Source: Bacteroidaceae bacterium (lineage in GTDB: Bacteria; Bacteroidota; Bacteroidia; Bacteroidales; Bacteroidaceae). Taken from it: a stretch of DNA of 45,166 nt. The translations under genes and the position numbers were made by a program. Positions 37,095 through 45,148 of this stretch are shown here, one piece after another. Within the stretch, counting starts at the first letter, position 1, and each line of letters opens with the position of its first letter. The notes beneath the pieces were generated by a model. It searched no databases. It was not told the origin of the DNA and saw only the letters and a program-made list of their open reading frames with translations. The stretch is from assembly GCA_017547165.1 (NCBI GenBank), contig JAFYQK010000004.1, forward strand, positions 1 to 45,166, written 5' to 3'.

Positions 37095-38461
37095 TGGAAA
37101 AACATGTAAATTTTGGTTCCCGCATGGGAGCCATTTTTGCCGCGGCAGGTAGCGCTGTGGGTCTTGGTAACATATGGCGTTTCCCCATGCTCGTTGGAGA
37201 CAACGGCGGAGCTGCCTTCATCCTTGTATATATATTGTCCATCCTCATAGTAGGTATCCCCATCATGGTCGGTGAGTTTGTGATAGGTCGTCACACCCAA
37301 AGTAACATGATCGATGCCTTTCGCCAGTTGGCTCCCGGCAAGTGGTGGCGCATCATTGGTGTCATGGGTATCGGTGTGGCTTTCATCATCCTCAGTTACT
37401 ACATCGTGGTGAGCGGATGGACCCTGTTCTATGCCTATAGCAGCTTCACTGGTGCTTTGTCCGACCCCGATTGCAACTATGGTGCCTTCTTTGACGACTT
37501 CGTTGCCAATCCCTGGCTCAGTCTGTTGTCGGCGGTAGTGTTCATGCTAATGACACACCTCATCATCATTCGTGGCGTTCAGGATGGTATAGAGAAGTGC
37601 TCCAAGGTACTCATGCCCATGCTTCTGCTCATTATCGGCATCCTGGTGGTGTGCACATTCAGCATGCCTGGAATCAATGAGGGACTCACCTTCCTTCTCA
37701 AACCTGACTTCTCCAAACTATCCTTCTCCGTTGTCCTTGCCGCCATGGGTCAGGCCTTCTACTCCTTGTCTGTTGCTATGGGTTGCTTATGCACCTATGC
37801 CAGCTATTTTGGTCGTAACACCCGTTTGGTTTCATCCGCTTTGAGTGTAAGTTCTATAGATACAACGGTGGCTATATTGAGTGGTTTCATTATCTTTCCT
37901 GCTGTATTCTCTGTTCCTGGTGTTCAAGTCAACGCCGGCCCAGGTTTGGTGTTCCAGACCCTTCCTTATGTCTTCAATATGGCCTTTGGCAATGTTCCCG
38001 TGCTTGCGTACATCTTCGGCGGACTGTTTTACATCCTGCTGTTTCTGGCTGCCTTGACCAGCGCCATCTCCCTTCACGAGGCGGTAACAGCCTATGTGCA
38101 TGAGAACTGGAAGATGGCTCGTAAAAAGGCCTCTGCTATAGTGTCAGTTAGCGCAATGATACTTGGTTTGTTGTGTTGTTTGAGTTTTGGCGTATTGAAC
38201 CATTGGACTATCTTTGGCCTCACTATTTTCGACCTGTTTGATGTTGTTTCTTCCAATATCATTCTTCCTTTGGGAGGAGTGCTGTTAGCTTTGTTCGTGG
38301 GCTGGTATCTCAATAGAGAATTGGTGCGTATGGAGATAACAAACAACGGCCAGGTATCTCAGCGCATATTCCCCTTTATAATGTTTCTGTTAAGATGGGT
38401 TGCCCCTGTAGCAATTCTGGTTATGTTTATCAAGGGAATTATTGAAATGTTCAGCAAATAA
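37094..38461 (+). CDS. Sodium-dependent transporter, NSS/SNF family (copy 2)
   Basis: 455-residue paralogue of the preceding gene, with the same TM1 (GSRMGAIFAAAGSAVGLGNIWRFPM) and GGAAFILVYIL TM2. The stop of copy 1 and this ATG share one base (TAATG), which suggests reinitiation by the same ribosomes. The two proteins are alike along their whole length (for example FLLKPDFSKL against FLLTPDFSKV, and the repeated GFIIFPAVFSV), so this is an ancestral tandem duplication. They may form two single transporters with different substrates; an obligate pair is unproven. Confidence 0.95.
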   Translation: MEKHVNFGSRMGAIFAAAGSAVGLGNIWRFPMLVGDNGGAAFILVYILSILIVGIPIMVGEFVIGRHTQSNMIDAFRQLAPGKWWRIIGVMGIGVAFIILSYYIVVSGWTLFYAYSSFTGALSDPDCNYGAFFDDFVANPWLSLLSAVVFMLMTHLIIIRGVQDGIEKCSKVLMPMLLLIIGILVVCTFSMPGINEGLTFLLKPDFSKLSFSVVLAAMGQAFYSLSVAMGCLCTYASYFGRNTRLVSSALSVSSIDTTVAILSGFIIFPAVFSVPGVQVNAGPGLVFQTLPYVFNMAFGNVPVLAYIFGGLFYILLFLAALTSAISLHEAVTAYVHENWKMARKKASAIVSVSAMILGLLCCLSFGVLNHWTIFGLTIFDLFDVVSSNIILPLGGVLLALFVGWYLNRELVRMEITNNGQVSQRIFPFIMFLLRWVAPVAILVMFIKGIIEMFSK

Positions 38462-38464
38462 TGT

Positions 38465-39445
38465 ATGAAGAAGCGAGGATGGTTTAAGTCGTCTCAACTA
38501 TGGTTTTTGGTCATAGTGCTGAATGCAAGTTTGGTTGTGATGGGGGCAATATTTTTGTCACGCTACCGAAATTGCACTAATTCAAATGTTGCTCATAGTT
38601 TAGATTCACTCCAACTCAACGGCTCTAAACCACGCTCTTCGCAATACTATGCAACACCTGCCTTCCAACCCGAATTCTTCCCTTTCGATCCCAACGAGGC
38701 AGACAGTACCCAGTTGCTCCGCCTTGGCCTTGCTCCCTTTCAGGTGCGAAGCATCTATCGCTATCGTGCCCGAGGAGGTCGTTTCACCACCAAGGACGAT
38801 TTCCGTCGTGTCTATCGTCTCACCAACGAGCAATGGGAGCACCTCTCTCCGCTCATCCGCATTGCCAGGAAGTACCAGCTTGTAGCCCCTCCTCAAGAGT
38901 CTTCCCAAACCACCTATGCTTCTCATACTCGCAGGGATAGAAATGTTGCTCCTGATGCTCCTGCAACCTCGTTGAAATCTGCCGTTGATTCGTTGTATCC
39001 TGCGGTTTCATCGAATAATACTCACTCGAAGTATCCTCAGAAACTCTCGGGCAAAGAGGTTCTTGATGTCAACCTTGCCGATAGTGCCCAGTTGTGTCGT
39101 GTGCCAGGCATAGGGCCCTATTTCTCGCGCAAGATAGTTCAATATCGCAAGCGCCTCGGGGGGTATGCCTCCACCGCCCAGCTCCTTGAGATAGATGACT
39201 TCCCTGCCGACGCCATAGCATGGCTTGTTGTTGCCGATAGCGCCTCGCTACAGAAGTTATCGGTAAACCATCTCACCACTCGCAAACTCATGAAACACCC
39301 CTATATGGGCTATTACCGCGCCTTGGACATAGAGAATCACAAGCGCATCTACAAACGAGTGCAGAATCTCGATGCCCTCCGCCAAATGCCCCATTTCACC
39401 GACGAGGATATCAAACGTCTGGAACCTTATCTGGAGTTCGACTGA
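38465..39445 (+). CDS. Helix-hairpin-helix protein, ComEA-like
   Basis: One N-terminal membrane segment (LWFLVIVLNASLVVMGAIFL, about 12-31) is followed by a polar linker and HhH units. The first is at about 72-125 (FDPNEADSTQLLRLGL...RARGGRFTTKDDFRRV). The second is at about 203-260 (DVNLADSAQLCRVPGIGPYFSRKIVQYRKRLGGY). A third, weaker one is at the C-terminus (RVQNLDALRQMPHF). The family binds DNA without sequence preference; ComEA proteins do this during DNA uptake. The anchor and linker suit an envelope DNA-binding role, but no other competence gene is nearby. It follows the transporters by 3 nt. Confidence 0.85.
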   Translation: MKKRGWFKSSQLWFLVIVLNASLVVMGAIFLSRYRNCTNSNVAHSLDSLQLNGSKPRSSQYYATPAFQPEFFPFDPNEADSTQLLRLGLAPFQVRSIYRYRARGGRFTTKDDFRRVYRLTNEQWEHLSPLIRIARKYQLVAPPQESSQTTYASHTRRDRNVAPDAPATSLKSAVDSLYPAVSSNNTHSKYPQKLSGKEVLDVNLADSAQLCRVPGIGPYFSRKIVQYRKRLGGYASTAQLLEIDDFPADAIAWLVVADSASLQKLSVNHLTTRKLMKHPYMGYYRALDIENHKRIYKRVQNLDALRQMPHFTDEDIKRLEPYLEFD

Positions 39446-40127
39446 AACTCTTAAATAAACACCCCACAAGTTATTATGCTCTATTCCTGAACACTCTTTT
39501 CACATAAATTCCAGTGTAAAAGAGTCAGTAATTTCACATTTTCATTTTTCTTCGTTCTGCATCTCATCTAAAGTTCGTGCCCTCAATGACAAAGAGGTGA
39601 AAGAATTGGTTGCCCATTAAATTTATCCTTTCTCCTTTTTATCCAACTTTTAAACCAGTGAGGTGTTTTTTCCACCCTGGTTCTGGGCCGTCATCTTTTC
39701 TGTTTGCGGTAGGGGTGGACGTTTTATCCCATTATGAGTCCATTTACTAATTGATTTTATTCTACCTTATACGGTGGGTGAAGGCACCCCACCTTTTCAA
39801 ACAGCAATGGTTGTGCAGTTTTCGCTCACCACTCATCGTGTGTTGTTGTGTCAGTATGTCAAAGAACTCTTGTCGAATGGAATCATATGTCGAACGGAAC
39901 CAGAGAGGGGAGGAGGTCAAGGGTCGAAACTGATATGTAAGGAGAGAGTTTTTGGTTTATTCGCGTTTTTTGCTGAATCTCATCAAACTAAAGCAATTCC
40001 GTTTTCTGTTCGTATTGCAAAGATACGATTAAGCGAGTGGAGACTAAAACTTGTTTTAAGTATTCCGAACGTGAGTATCTTCGCGATTTCCTGTTGCAAA
40101 GATACAACATCTTTTTGGCACTCGTAT

Positions 40128-40167
40128 AATTAGAGATAATTAGAGAGAGATAGAGATAATTAGAGAT
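40128..40167 (+). repeat. Left arm: four 10-nt tandem units AATTAGAGAT
   Basis: Four decamers in exact 10-nt register: AATTAGAGAT, AATTAGAGAG, AGATAGAGAT and AATTAGAGAT. The same decamer family appears on the opposite strand at 40755-40794, so the two 40-bp arms are inverted around a 587-bp segment. Confidence 0.85.
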
Positions 40168-40351
40168 AAATAAAATGAAAAAAGGTGCATAAATTTTCTT
40201 TACACATCCGAAAATAAGAATTTGTCTGAAAAATCGTCGTAGTGTCCTCGCCTCGCCATCGGGAGGATTTTATCAAGGGAACATAAAGTTCGCGAGCAGA
40301 CGATACGAGAGCCGGAAATATAGGGTAGCCATAGGAACCACCGCACTAAAA

Positions 40352-40421
40352 ACTAATTACTAATTACTCACTACTAATTACCAACTACGATTTACTCACT
40401 ACTAATTACTCACCCCTCACC
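40352..40421 (+). repeat. Degenerate 7-nt tandem array
   Basis: Ten consecutive heptamers in perfect 7-nt register. ACTAATT occurs four times (40352, 40359, 40373, 40401) and ACTCACT twice; single units are ACCAACT, ACGATTT, ACTCACC and CCTCACC. After a 6-nt break two ATTCCTC units follow (40428-40441). The array lies midway between the inverted decamer arms. Confidence 0.85.
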
Positions 40422-40754
40422 GTTTCCATTCCTCATTCCTCAGTTAGTTTTCATGACAAAATATGTATAAAACAATCAAAACCACCGCGCTAAATCAGTG
40501 CACTGGTTCTAACTAACAGACATACTATGCGTTTCATGCCATCACAACTCACTATTAATAAACAGCTTCTATTTTCATACTACAATAACCATGTATGTCA
40601 AATGTTAGATGTCAGTTTGTTTTTATGCCTAACCACCTGACATCATCCTTTCATCATCTACATGTTGTGCCTCTCCATTGATAAGGGGACGGCATTTTAC
40701 CGCATCCCCTTTCCTTTAAATTTCTGGTGGTGCTAACTATAGTGCCCCCTCCTT

Positions 40755-40794
40755 ATCTCTATCTATCTCTAATTCTATCTAATTCGCTCTAATT
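40755..40794 (-). repeat. Right arm: four 10-nt units, inverted relative to the left arm
   Basis: Read on the minus strand from 40794: AATTAGAGCG, AATTAGATAG, AATTAGAGAT and AGATAGAGAT. Its inner end overlaps CCTCCTTATC (40748-40757), which has an exact inverted copy, GATAAGGAGG, at 40850-40859. Confidence 0.85.
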
Positions 40795-40922
40795 CTACGG
40801 TTGCCATGATATTGTCGTACATTTGCAACGGGAAAAACGCTTAAGGAATGATAAGGAGGTGTTGGTTTTAGTAAAAAAAATAAAAAATTCAAATCGTAGT
40901 CTTTACAAATGTGAAAAGTGAT

Positions 40923-40953
40923 TTTGTAGTGCGAAAGATAGTCCATACTTTTG
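40923..40953 (+). promoter_or_regulatory. Promoter of the PepSY-like gene
   Basis: TTTG at 40923-40926, a 19-nt spacer and TACTTTTG at 40946-40953 match the consensus. The leader is about 95 nt. A second TACATTTG at 40818-40825 is a possible weaker upstream start. Confidence 0.82.
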
Positions 40954-41055
40954 CATAGTGACCCAGGGAGAGATAGCACATGGGATTTCTCCGAAACAAG
41001 GTCAAGAGTATTAAATATAATAGAAATAGAAACAAACAACAAAACGATTATTACT

Positions 41056-41502
41056 ATGAAAAAAGCTTTATTGATTGCTCTTGTTGCATTTATATCAGTA
41101 TTCAGCGCATTGCCAGCTTTGGCGCAGAGTTGTTGCACTTTGCCCAAGAACGCTACGGACTATATCTCCAAGCATTTCAATGGTTATGAGATAAACTTCT
41201 TCGAGAAGGACAGAGATATCCTTGATGTAGACTATACCGTGTATGTAGGTAATGGCAAACATTCGTACAAACTGGAATTTGACAAGAATGGCAATGTGAA
41301 GGATATTGAGTCGGAGAGCAGAGGTGTGGCCCTGCCTCAGTCGGTGGTTCCTGCTAATGTAGCTCAATATGTGAATGGTGCGTTCCCTAATGCCAAGATT
41401 ACAGAGTGGTCAAAGGATGGCAACAAGCAGTTGGTGGAACTGAACAATGACATGGAGTTGGTTTTCAACGCCAAGGGAAAATTCCTCCGTATGGACGACT
41501 GA
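41056..41502 (+). CDS. Secreted PepSY-like domain protein
   Basis: 148 residues: a signal peptide (MKKALLIALVAFISVFSALPALAQ) then a PepSY-like domain of the Bacteroidota putative periplasmic type, with two roughly 60-residue halves. Visible pieces are ATDYISKHFNGYEINFFEKDRD, YKLEFDKNGNVKDIE and VPANVAQYVNGAFPNAKITEW. Such proteins share a fold with beta-lactamase-inhibitor BLIP-like domains, but the function is unknown. The frame extends back to 40951 inside the promoter; the ATG at 41056 is chosen because it follows the RNA start and begins the signal peptide. It is monocistronic and ends at a bidirectional terminator. Confidence 0.9.
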   Translation: MKKALLIALVAFISVFSALPALAQSCCTLPKNATDYISKHFNGYEINFFEKDRDILDVDYTVYVGNGKHSYKLEFDKNGNVKDIESESRGVALPQSVVPANVAQYVNGAFPNAKITEWSKDGNKQLVELNNDMELVFNAKGKFLRMDD

Positions 41503-41594
41503 TTGGACAGAAAAGCATCATTAAACCCAAATCGGGTTAATAAAACTATAAAACAAATCCCTCTCTGAGCAGTGATGTGCTTAGAACATGACAA

Positions 41595-41640
41595 AAACAA
41601 GGAGAGGCACATTTTTAGGGTGTCTCTCCTTTGTTTCATG
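41595..41640. terminator. Bidirectional terminator between the PepSY-like gene and thiL
   Basis: AAACAAGGAGAGGCAC and GTGTCTCTCCTTTGTTT pair with one bulge around an ATTTTTAGG loop. T-runs follow on both strands, so it can end both converging transcripts. Confidence 0.8.
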
Positions 41641-41666
41641 CGGTTATGTATAGGAATTGTTTTTGC

Positions 41667-42752
41667 TTATTCCTCTGTCATGTGGTTCCAACCCTGGGCT
41701 TTGAGCTCGAACTCGTTGCCATCGCGACAGATGAGTGCCTTACCCAGTTCGGGCTTGGTGATGTAGCCGATTACCTTGATGTCGTCTATGGTGCTGACCA
41801 GTTCGTTGGCGGTAAGAGGCACGGTGAAGAGCAGTTCGTAGTCCTCGCCACCGTTCAGTGCACAGGTGCTGACATTGAGGTTGAACTCCTCGGCAGTTAC
41901 GGCGGTCTGATAGTCAAGAGGGATGCGCTCCTCATAGATGCGACAACCGCAATTGCTCTGCTCGCAGATGTGCATCAGTTCGCTGCTGAGTCCGTCGGAG
42001 ATGTCTATCATTGAGGTTATCTTCACACCAGCCTGGCGAAGACGCTCAACGATGTCCTTGCGAGCCTCGGGTTTCATCTGGCGCTCCAGGATGTATTCCT
42101 TGCCGGCAAAGTCGGGTTGTGGAATCTGTGCTAAGGCCTCGTTAGCGTCGCTTCCGTTGCGTTGAGATTGCTCAATAACTTCCTGAACCTGTTGGTTGTA
42201 GACGGCCTTTTCGCGCTCAAGGGTTTGCAAACCCATGTAGGCGGCTCCGAGATTGCCGGACACGCAGATGAGGTCTGTCTCCCTGGCTCCGCTACGATAG
42301 GCTATGTCCTCTGCCTTGGCGGTGCCTATGGCGGTGATGCTGATGGCAAGACCGGTGAGGCTGCTGGTGGTGTCGCCACCAACGATATCCACCTTGTGTT
42401 GCTCGCATGCCAGGCGCATGCCGGCATAAAGTTCCTCGATATCTTCCACCTTGAAACGCTTGCTGATAGCCAGACTCACGGTAATCTGACGGGGTGTGCC
42501 ATTCATGGCATAAACATCGCTGAGGTTTACCATCACGGCCTTATAACCCAGGTGGCGAAGGGGCATGTAGGTCAAATCGAAGTGCACGCCTTCCATCAAA
42601 AGGTCGGTGGTGACAAGTGTGCGCTCTTCTGACGATGTGGTTAGTACGGCACAATCGTCGCCAATGCCTTTCTGTGTTGATGCGTGGTGTGGTTCTATAT
42701 CTTTGGTGAGGTGTTTTATTAAACCGAACTCACCCAATTCTGCAATTTCCAA
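41667..42752 (-). CDS. thiL: Thiamine-monophosphate kinase
   Basis: ATP-dependent kinase making thiamine diphosphate from thiamine monophosphate, the last step of cofactor synthesis. GIGDDCAVL (about 27-35) is the ATP/Mg motif. LLMEGVHFDLTYMPLRHLGYKAVMVNLSDVYAMNG is the PurM-like core, and GGDTTSS and ISDGLSSEL are conserved. The 361 residues are slightly long. Translation probably starts at a TTG (42750-42752): the conserved ELGEFGLIKHL follows at once and no in-frame ATG is close upstream. It is the last gene of the lpxK-punA-thiL run, 86 nt after punA. Confidence 0.95.
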   Translation of the reverse strand: MEIAELGEFGLIKHLTKDIEPHHASTQKGIGDDCAVLTTSSEERTLVTTDLLMEGVHFDLTYMPLRHLGYKAVMVNLSDVYAMNGTPRQITVSLAISKRFKVEDIEELYAGMRLACEQHKVDIVGGDTTSSLTGLAISITAIGTAKAEDIAYRSGARETDLICVSGNLGAAYMGLQTLEREKAVYNQQVQEVIEQSQRNGSDANEALAQIPQPDFAGKEYILERQMKPEARKDIVERLRQAGVKITSMIDISDGLSSELMHICEQSNCGCRIYEERIPLDYQTAVTAEEFNLNVSTCALNGGEDYELLFTVPLTANELVSTIDDIKVIGYITKPELGKALICRDGNEFELKAQGWNHMTEE

Positions 42753-42838
42753 TGTATATTGTTTTTGTTTATGATTGAGGTGCCTTGCAGTCTGTCTTTT
42801 TTTAAAAAAGGGAAAGGTTAGGCTTGGTTAGTGATTCT

Positions 42839-43648
42839 TTATGAGCGTGCTATCATCTCTCCCATGATGGCGGCCATGCGTGGTTGGGCTTCAGCGGCAG
42901 CTTTCTGCACATCCTCGTGAGTAACTTCTACAATCTCCTCCATGCCACCAAGGTCGGTGATGATGCTGATGCCAAAGCAACGGATACCGCAATGGCGTGC
43001 AACGATTACTTCAGGTACGGTGCTCATGCCTACAGCATCCGCTCCCCAACGAGCAAACATGCGATATTCCGAAGGTGTCTCGTAGGTGGGACCTTGAGTG
43101 GCAAGATACACTCCGTGTTGCACAGCAATATTCTTCTCTTGGGCTATTGTGTCGGCCAATTGTATCAGAGCGGGGTCATATGGGTGTCCCATGTCGGGGA
43201 AACGTGGACCTTGGGGAATGTTGGCTCCGCGCAAAGGATTCTCTGGCATAAAGTTAATCTGGTCGATGATGATCATCAGGTCGCCAATACTGAAGGCTGG
43301 GTTGGTGCCACCTGCAGCATTGCTGACGAAGAGGGTCTTGATGCCCAGTTCGCGCATGACTCGAATGGGGAAGGTTACCTGCTTCATGTCATAGCCTTCG
43401 TAGTAGTGGAATCGACCCTCCATGGCAAGGATGTTCCTACCGCCAAGCTTGCCGAAAATGAGGCTTCCTGCATGACCTTCAACAGTGCTTACAGGAAAGT
43501 GGGGTATCTCGGTGTATGGAATAACCTGTTCTTTGTCTATCTCTTTTGCCAATTCTCCCAAACCTGTGCCAAGGATGATGGCAGTTTCAGGCTGTGTTGT
43601 CATCCTGGCTTTTAACCATTCAGCAGTTTCTAAGATTTTTTTGTACAT
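42839..43648 (-). CDS. punA: Purine-nucleoside phosphorylase (family 2)
   Basis: Trimeric PNP that splits inosine and guanosine with phosphate for purine salvage. Key segments are ILGTGLGEL (phosphate site), VEGHAGSLIFGKLGG, AMEGRFHYYEGY, VSNAAGGTNP and GPTYETPSEYRMFARWGADAVGMSTVPE, which carries the base-binding Glu and the ribose Met. The 269 residues are normal. Its first 29 nt overlap the end of lpxK in another frame. Confidence 0.96.
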   Translation of the reverse strand: MYKKILETAEWLKARMTTQPETAIILGTGLGELAKEIDKEQVIPYTEIPHFPVSTVEGHAGSLIFGKLGGRNILAMEGRFHYYEGYDMKQVTFPIRVMRELGIKTLFVSNAAGGTNPAFSIGDLMIIIDQINFMPENPLRGANIPQGPRFPDMGHPYDPALIQLADTIAQEKNIAVQHGVYLATQGPTYETPSEYRMFARWGADAVGMSTVPEVIVARHCGIRCFGISIITDLGGMEEIVEVTHEDVQKAAAEAQPRMAAIMGEMIARS

Positions 43649-44702
43649 AACCTGTTATTTTATCGTTGAACAATTTCTCTTTCTCTTGCAATATGCAAAC
43701 TCCAATGGGCAGAATCCAGATGAGTTTTGATAAATGGGTGGGGATGTCGTCTAACGAAACCAGTTTGGTGGTATCCTTCTCTGTGGTAATAATGAGTCGT
43801 GGCTCTGGAATCTTTTTTATCTCCTCAGCTATGTAGCTGATGTCGCTTTGACTATAGTAGTGATGATCACTGAAATCAATGCTTTTTACCGAGGCAAACC
43901 GTTGACTCATGTCTATGTTCATCTGTTTGGGACAACCGATACCTGTGAGAAGCAATACATTGTATTTGCTCAACTCTGCCATGCTTTTGGTGTCTTGTGT
44001 GTACAAGTTGACCAAGCGACCGTATTTTATTGAACTGAAATACAACTGTTGGTATGGTCTCAACTTCAGGGACTCGGCTATGATGCGGTAATCCATTGGT
44101 GACATGTTGGCTGGGCACTTGGTCACTATTACCATATTGGCTCTTTCTTTTCCAGACGCTGGTTCGCGCAATCGGCCCACGGGCAACAACGAGTCTTTGC
44201 TGAAAAGTCGGTGGTAGTCGGTAAGCAGAATGTTTCGTCCGGGAGTTACATGACGGTGCTGAAAGGCATCGTCAAGCAAAATTATCTGGACATCCCTCGT
44301 ACTCTTGTCCTTCATCAGTTGTTCTATGCCATGGCATCTGTTGGCGTCCACCGCAACATAAATATCGGGGAACTTTTGTTTTATCTGCCAAGATTCGTCG
44401 CCTATGAATTCCATAGGGGTTTCCTCATTTGCAAGTATGTACCCGTTGCTTTTTCGCTTATATCCTCTGCTGAGTACTGCAACCTTGTATCTTTTTGATA
44501 AAAGTTTTATGAGATATTCGATATGAGGTGTTTTGCCAGTTCCTCCAATTGTCAAATTGCCCACCGATATTATGGGAATATCATACTTTTTGCTTTTAAG
44601 AACACCCCAGTCAAAAAAACGGTTGCGGAGGAAAACCACCAACCCATACATCCACGAAAGTGGTGTAAGCCAGGTATTTTTTTTAATCAGTTCTCCTTCC
44701 AT
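43620..44702 (-). CDS. lpxK: Tetraacyldisaccharide 4'-kinase
   Basis: Inner-membrane kinase that phosphorylates the lipid A disaccharide at the 4' position. A hydrophobic N-terminal segment (about 10-26) anchors it. The P-loop VGNLTIGGTGKTPH (47-60) and the catalytic LLDDAFQHR are intact. The 360 residues fit Bacteroidota LpxK. It leads the lpxK-punA-thiL run, which pairs lipid A, purine salvage and thiamine genes without an obvious functional link. It is divergent from the rRNA operon. Confidence 0.95.
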   Translation of the reverse strand: MEGELIKKNTWLTPLSWMYGLVVFLRNRFFDWGVLKSKKYDIPIISVGNLTIGGTGKTPHIEYLIKLLSKRYKVAVLSRGYKRKSNGYILANEETPMEFIGDESWQIKQKFPDIYVAVDANRCHGIEQLMKDKSTRDVQIILLDDAFQHRHVTPGRNILLTDYHRLFSKDSLLPVGRLREPASGKERANMVIVTKCPANMSPMDYRIIAESLKLRPYQQLYFSSIKYGRLVNLYTQDTKSMAELSKYNVLLLTGIGCPKQMNIDMSQRFASVKSIDFSDHHYYSQSDISYIAEEIKKIPEPRLIITTEKDTTKLVSLDDIPTHLSKLIWILPIGVCILQEKEKLFNDKITGYVQKNLRNC

Positions 44703-44738
44703 ACGTGTTATTATATAATATAAGGTGTTTATTGACTA

Positions 44739-44770
44739 CAAAGATAATTATTTTAAATTACATCCCCAAA
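44739..44770 (-). promoter_or_regulatory. lpxK promoter
   Basis: On the minus strand TTTG (44767-44770), a 20-nt spacer and TATCTTTG (44739-44746) lie 37 nt before the ATG. Confidence 0.8.
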
Positions 44771-44895
44771 ATATTTGTTCTTAAATCGTTTATTTTTGAG
44801 GTGTTTTTGGTGATATTTGACATATGTCTGTTCAATAGATATCGAGAGTTTAGTGATAATATTTTAAAAAATGTATAAAAAAGTTGCCATTTTTT

Positions 44896-44926
44896 TTTGT
44901 CGGTTTCCGAAAAAGTCTTACCTTTG
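44896..44926 (+). promoter_or_regulatory. rRNA operon promoter
   Basis: A T-run ending in TTTG (44896-44899), a 19-nt spacer and TACCTTTG (44919-44926) form a consensus promoter about 220 nt upstream of the 16S gene. It uses the same -7 variant as the tRNA-Glu promoter at 2995. Confidence 0.88.
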
Positions 44927-44933
44927 CACTCGC

Positions 44934-45148
44934 AAAACGGGAATGCCTCCTGCAATATTGGAGGGTTGACTGTTACGCGACAAAAGAAAGAGTTCTTTGA
45001 AAGATTTTCGTAGACAGAAATTGTAGTACAAGCGCTATTATTTATTTAATAGTAGAACATAAAGCTTGTCAATTCCATAAAAAGTCAGATAGTCGAACTA
45101 TTCAAGAGATTTTGCCTCTGTTTTTTAGAGGCAGTAATATGATATTTT
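44934..45148 (+). other. rRNA leader with hairpins and boxA-like site
   Basis: After the promoter the leader has a CCTCC/GGAGG hairpin (44946-44964), a boxA-like GTTCTTTGAAAG (44992-45003), a CTATTA/TAATAG hairpin (45035-45052), ATAGT/ACTAT (near 45090) and TGCCTCT/AGAGGCA (45113-45133) just before the 16S gene. By analogy these serve antitermination and RNase processing; the assignments are inference. Confidence 0.6.

Larger units (their letters stand above)
39446..40754. other. ORF-free region with hairpins and repeats
   Basis: No frame of convincing coding character is found across about 1.5 kb. Visible structures are an ACTCTTTTCAC/GTGTAAAAGAGT hairpin (39493-39525), a 6-bp GC stem GGTGGG/CCCACC followed by TTTT (39773-39797), two minus-strand TATCTTTG boxes in direct repeat (40018-40025 and 40097-40104, within TTGCAAAGATAC), the decamer and heptamer repeats listed separately, and AAGGGGA/TCCCCTT (40683-40711), a possible terminator. 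The motif ACCACCGC(A/G)CTA occurs twice, near 40338 and 40483. Confidence 0.6.

Noticed and set aside
39774-40133. 119-residue open frame in the gene-free region
   Set aside because: It crosses a hairpin, two minus-strand promoter boxes and the first repeat unit, has no signal or domain, and lacks a plausible promoter.
40128-40794. CRISPR array
   Set aside because: Units are 7 or 10 nt, directly abutting, without unique spacers; no cas genes in the window.
42884-43615. 243-residue plus-strand open frame opposite punA
   Set aside because: Lies entirely antisense to purine-nucleoside phosphorylase and has low-complexity, non-family sequence.
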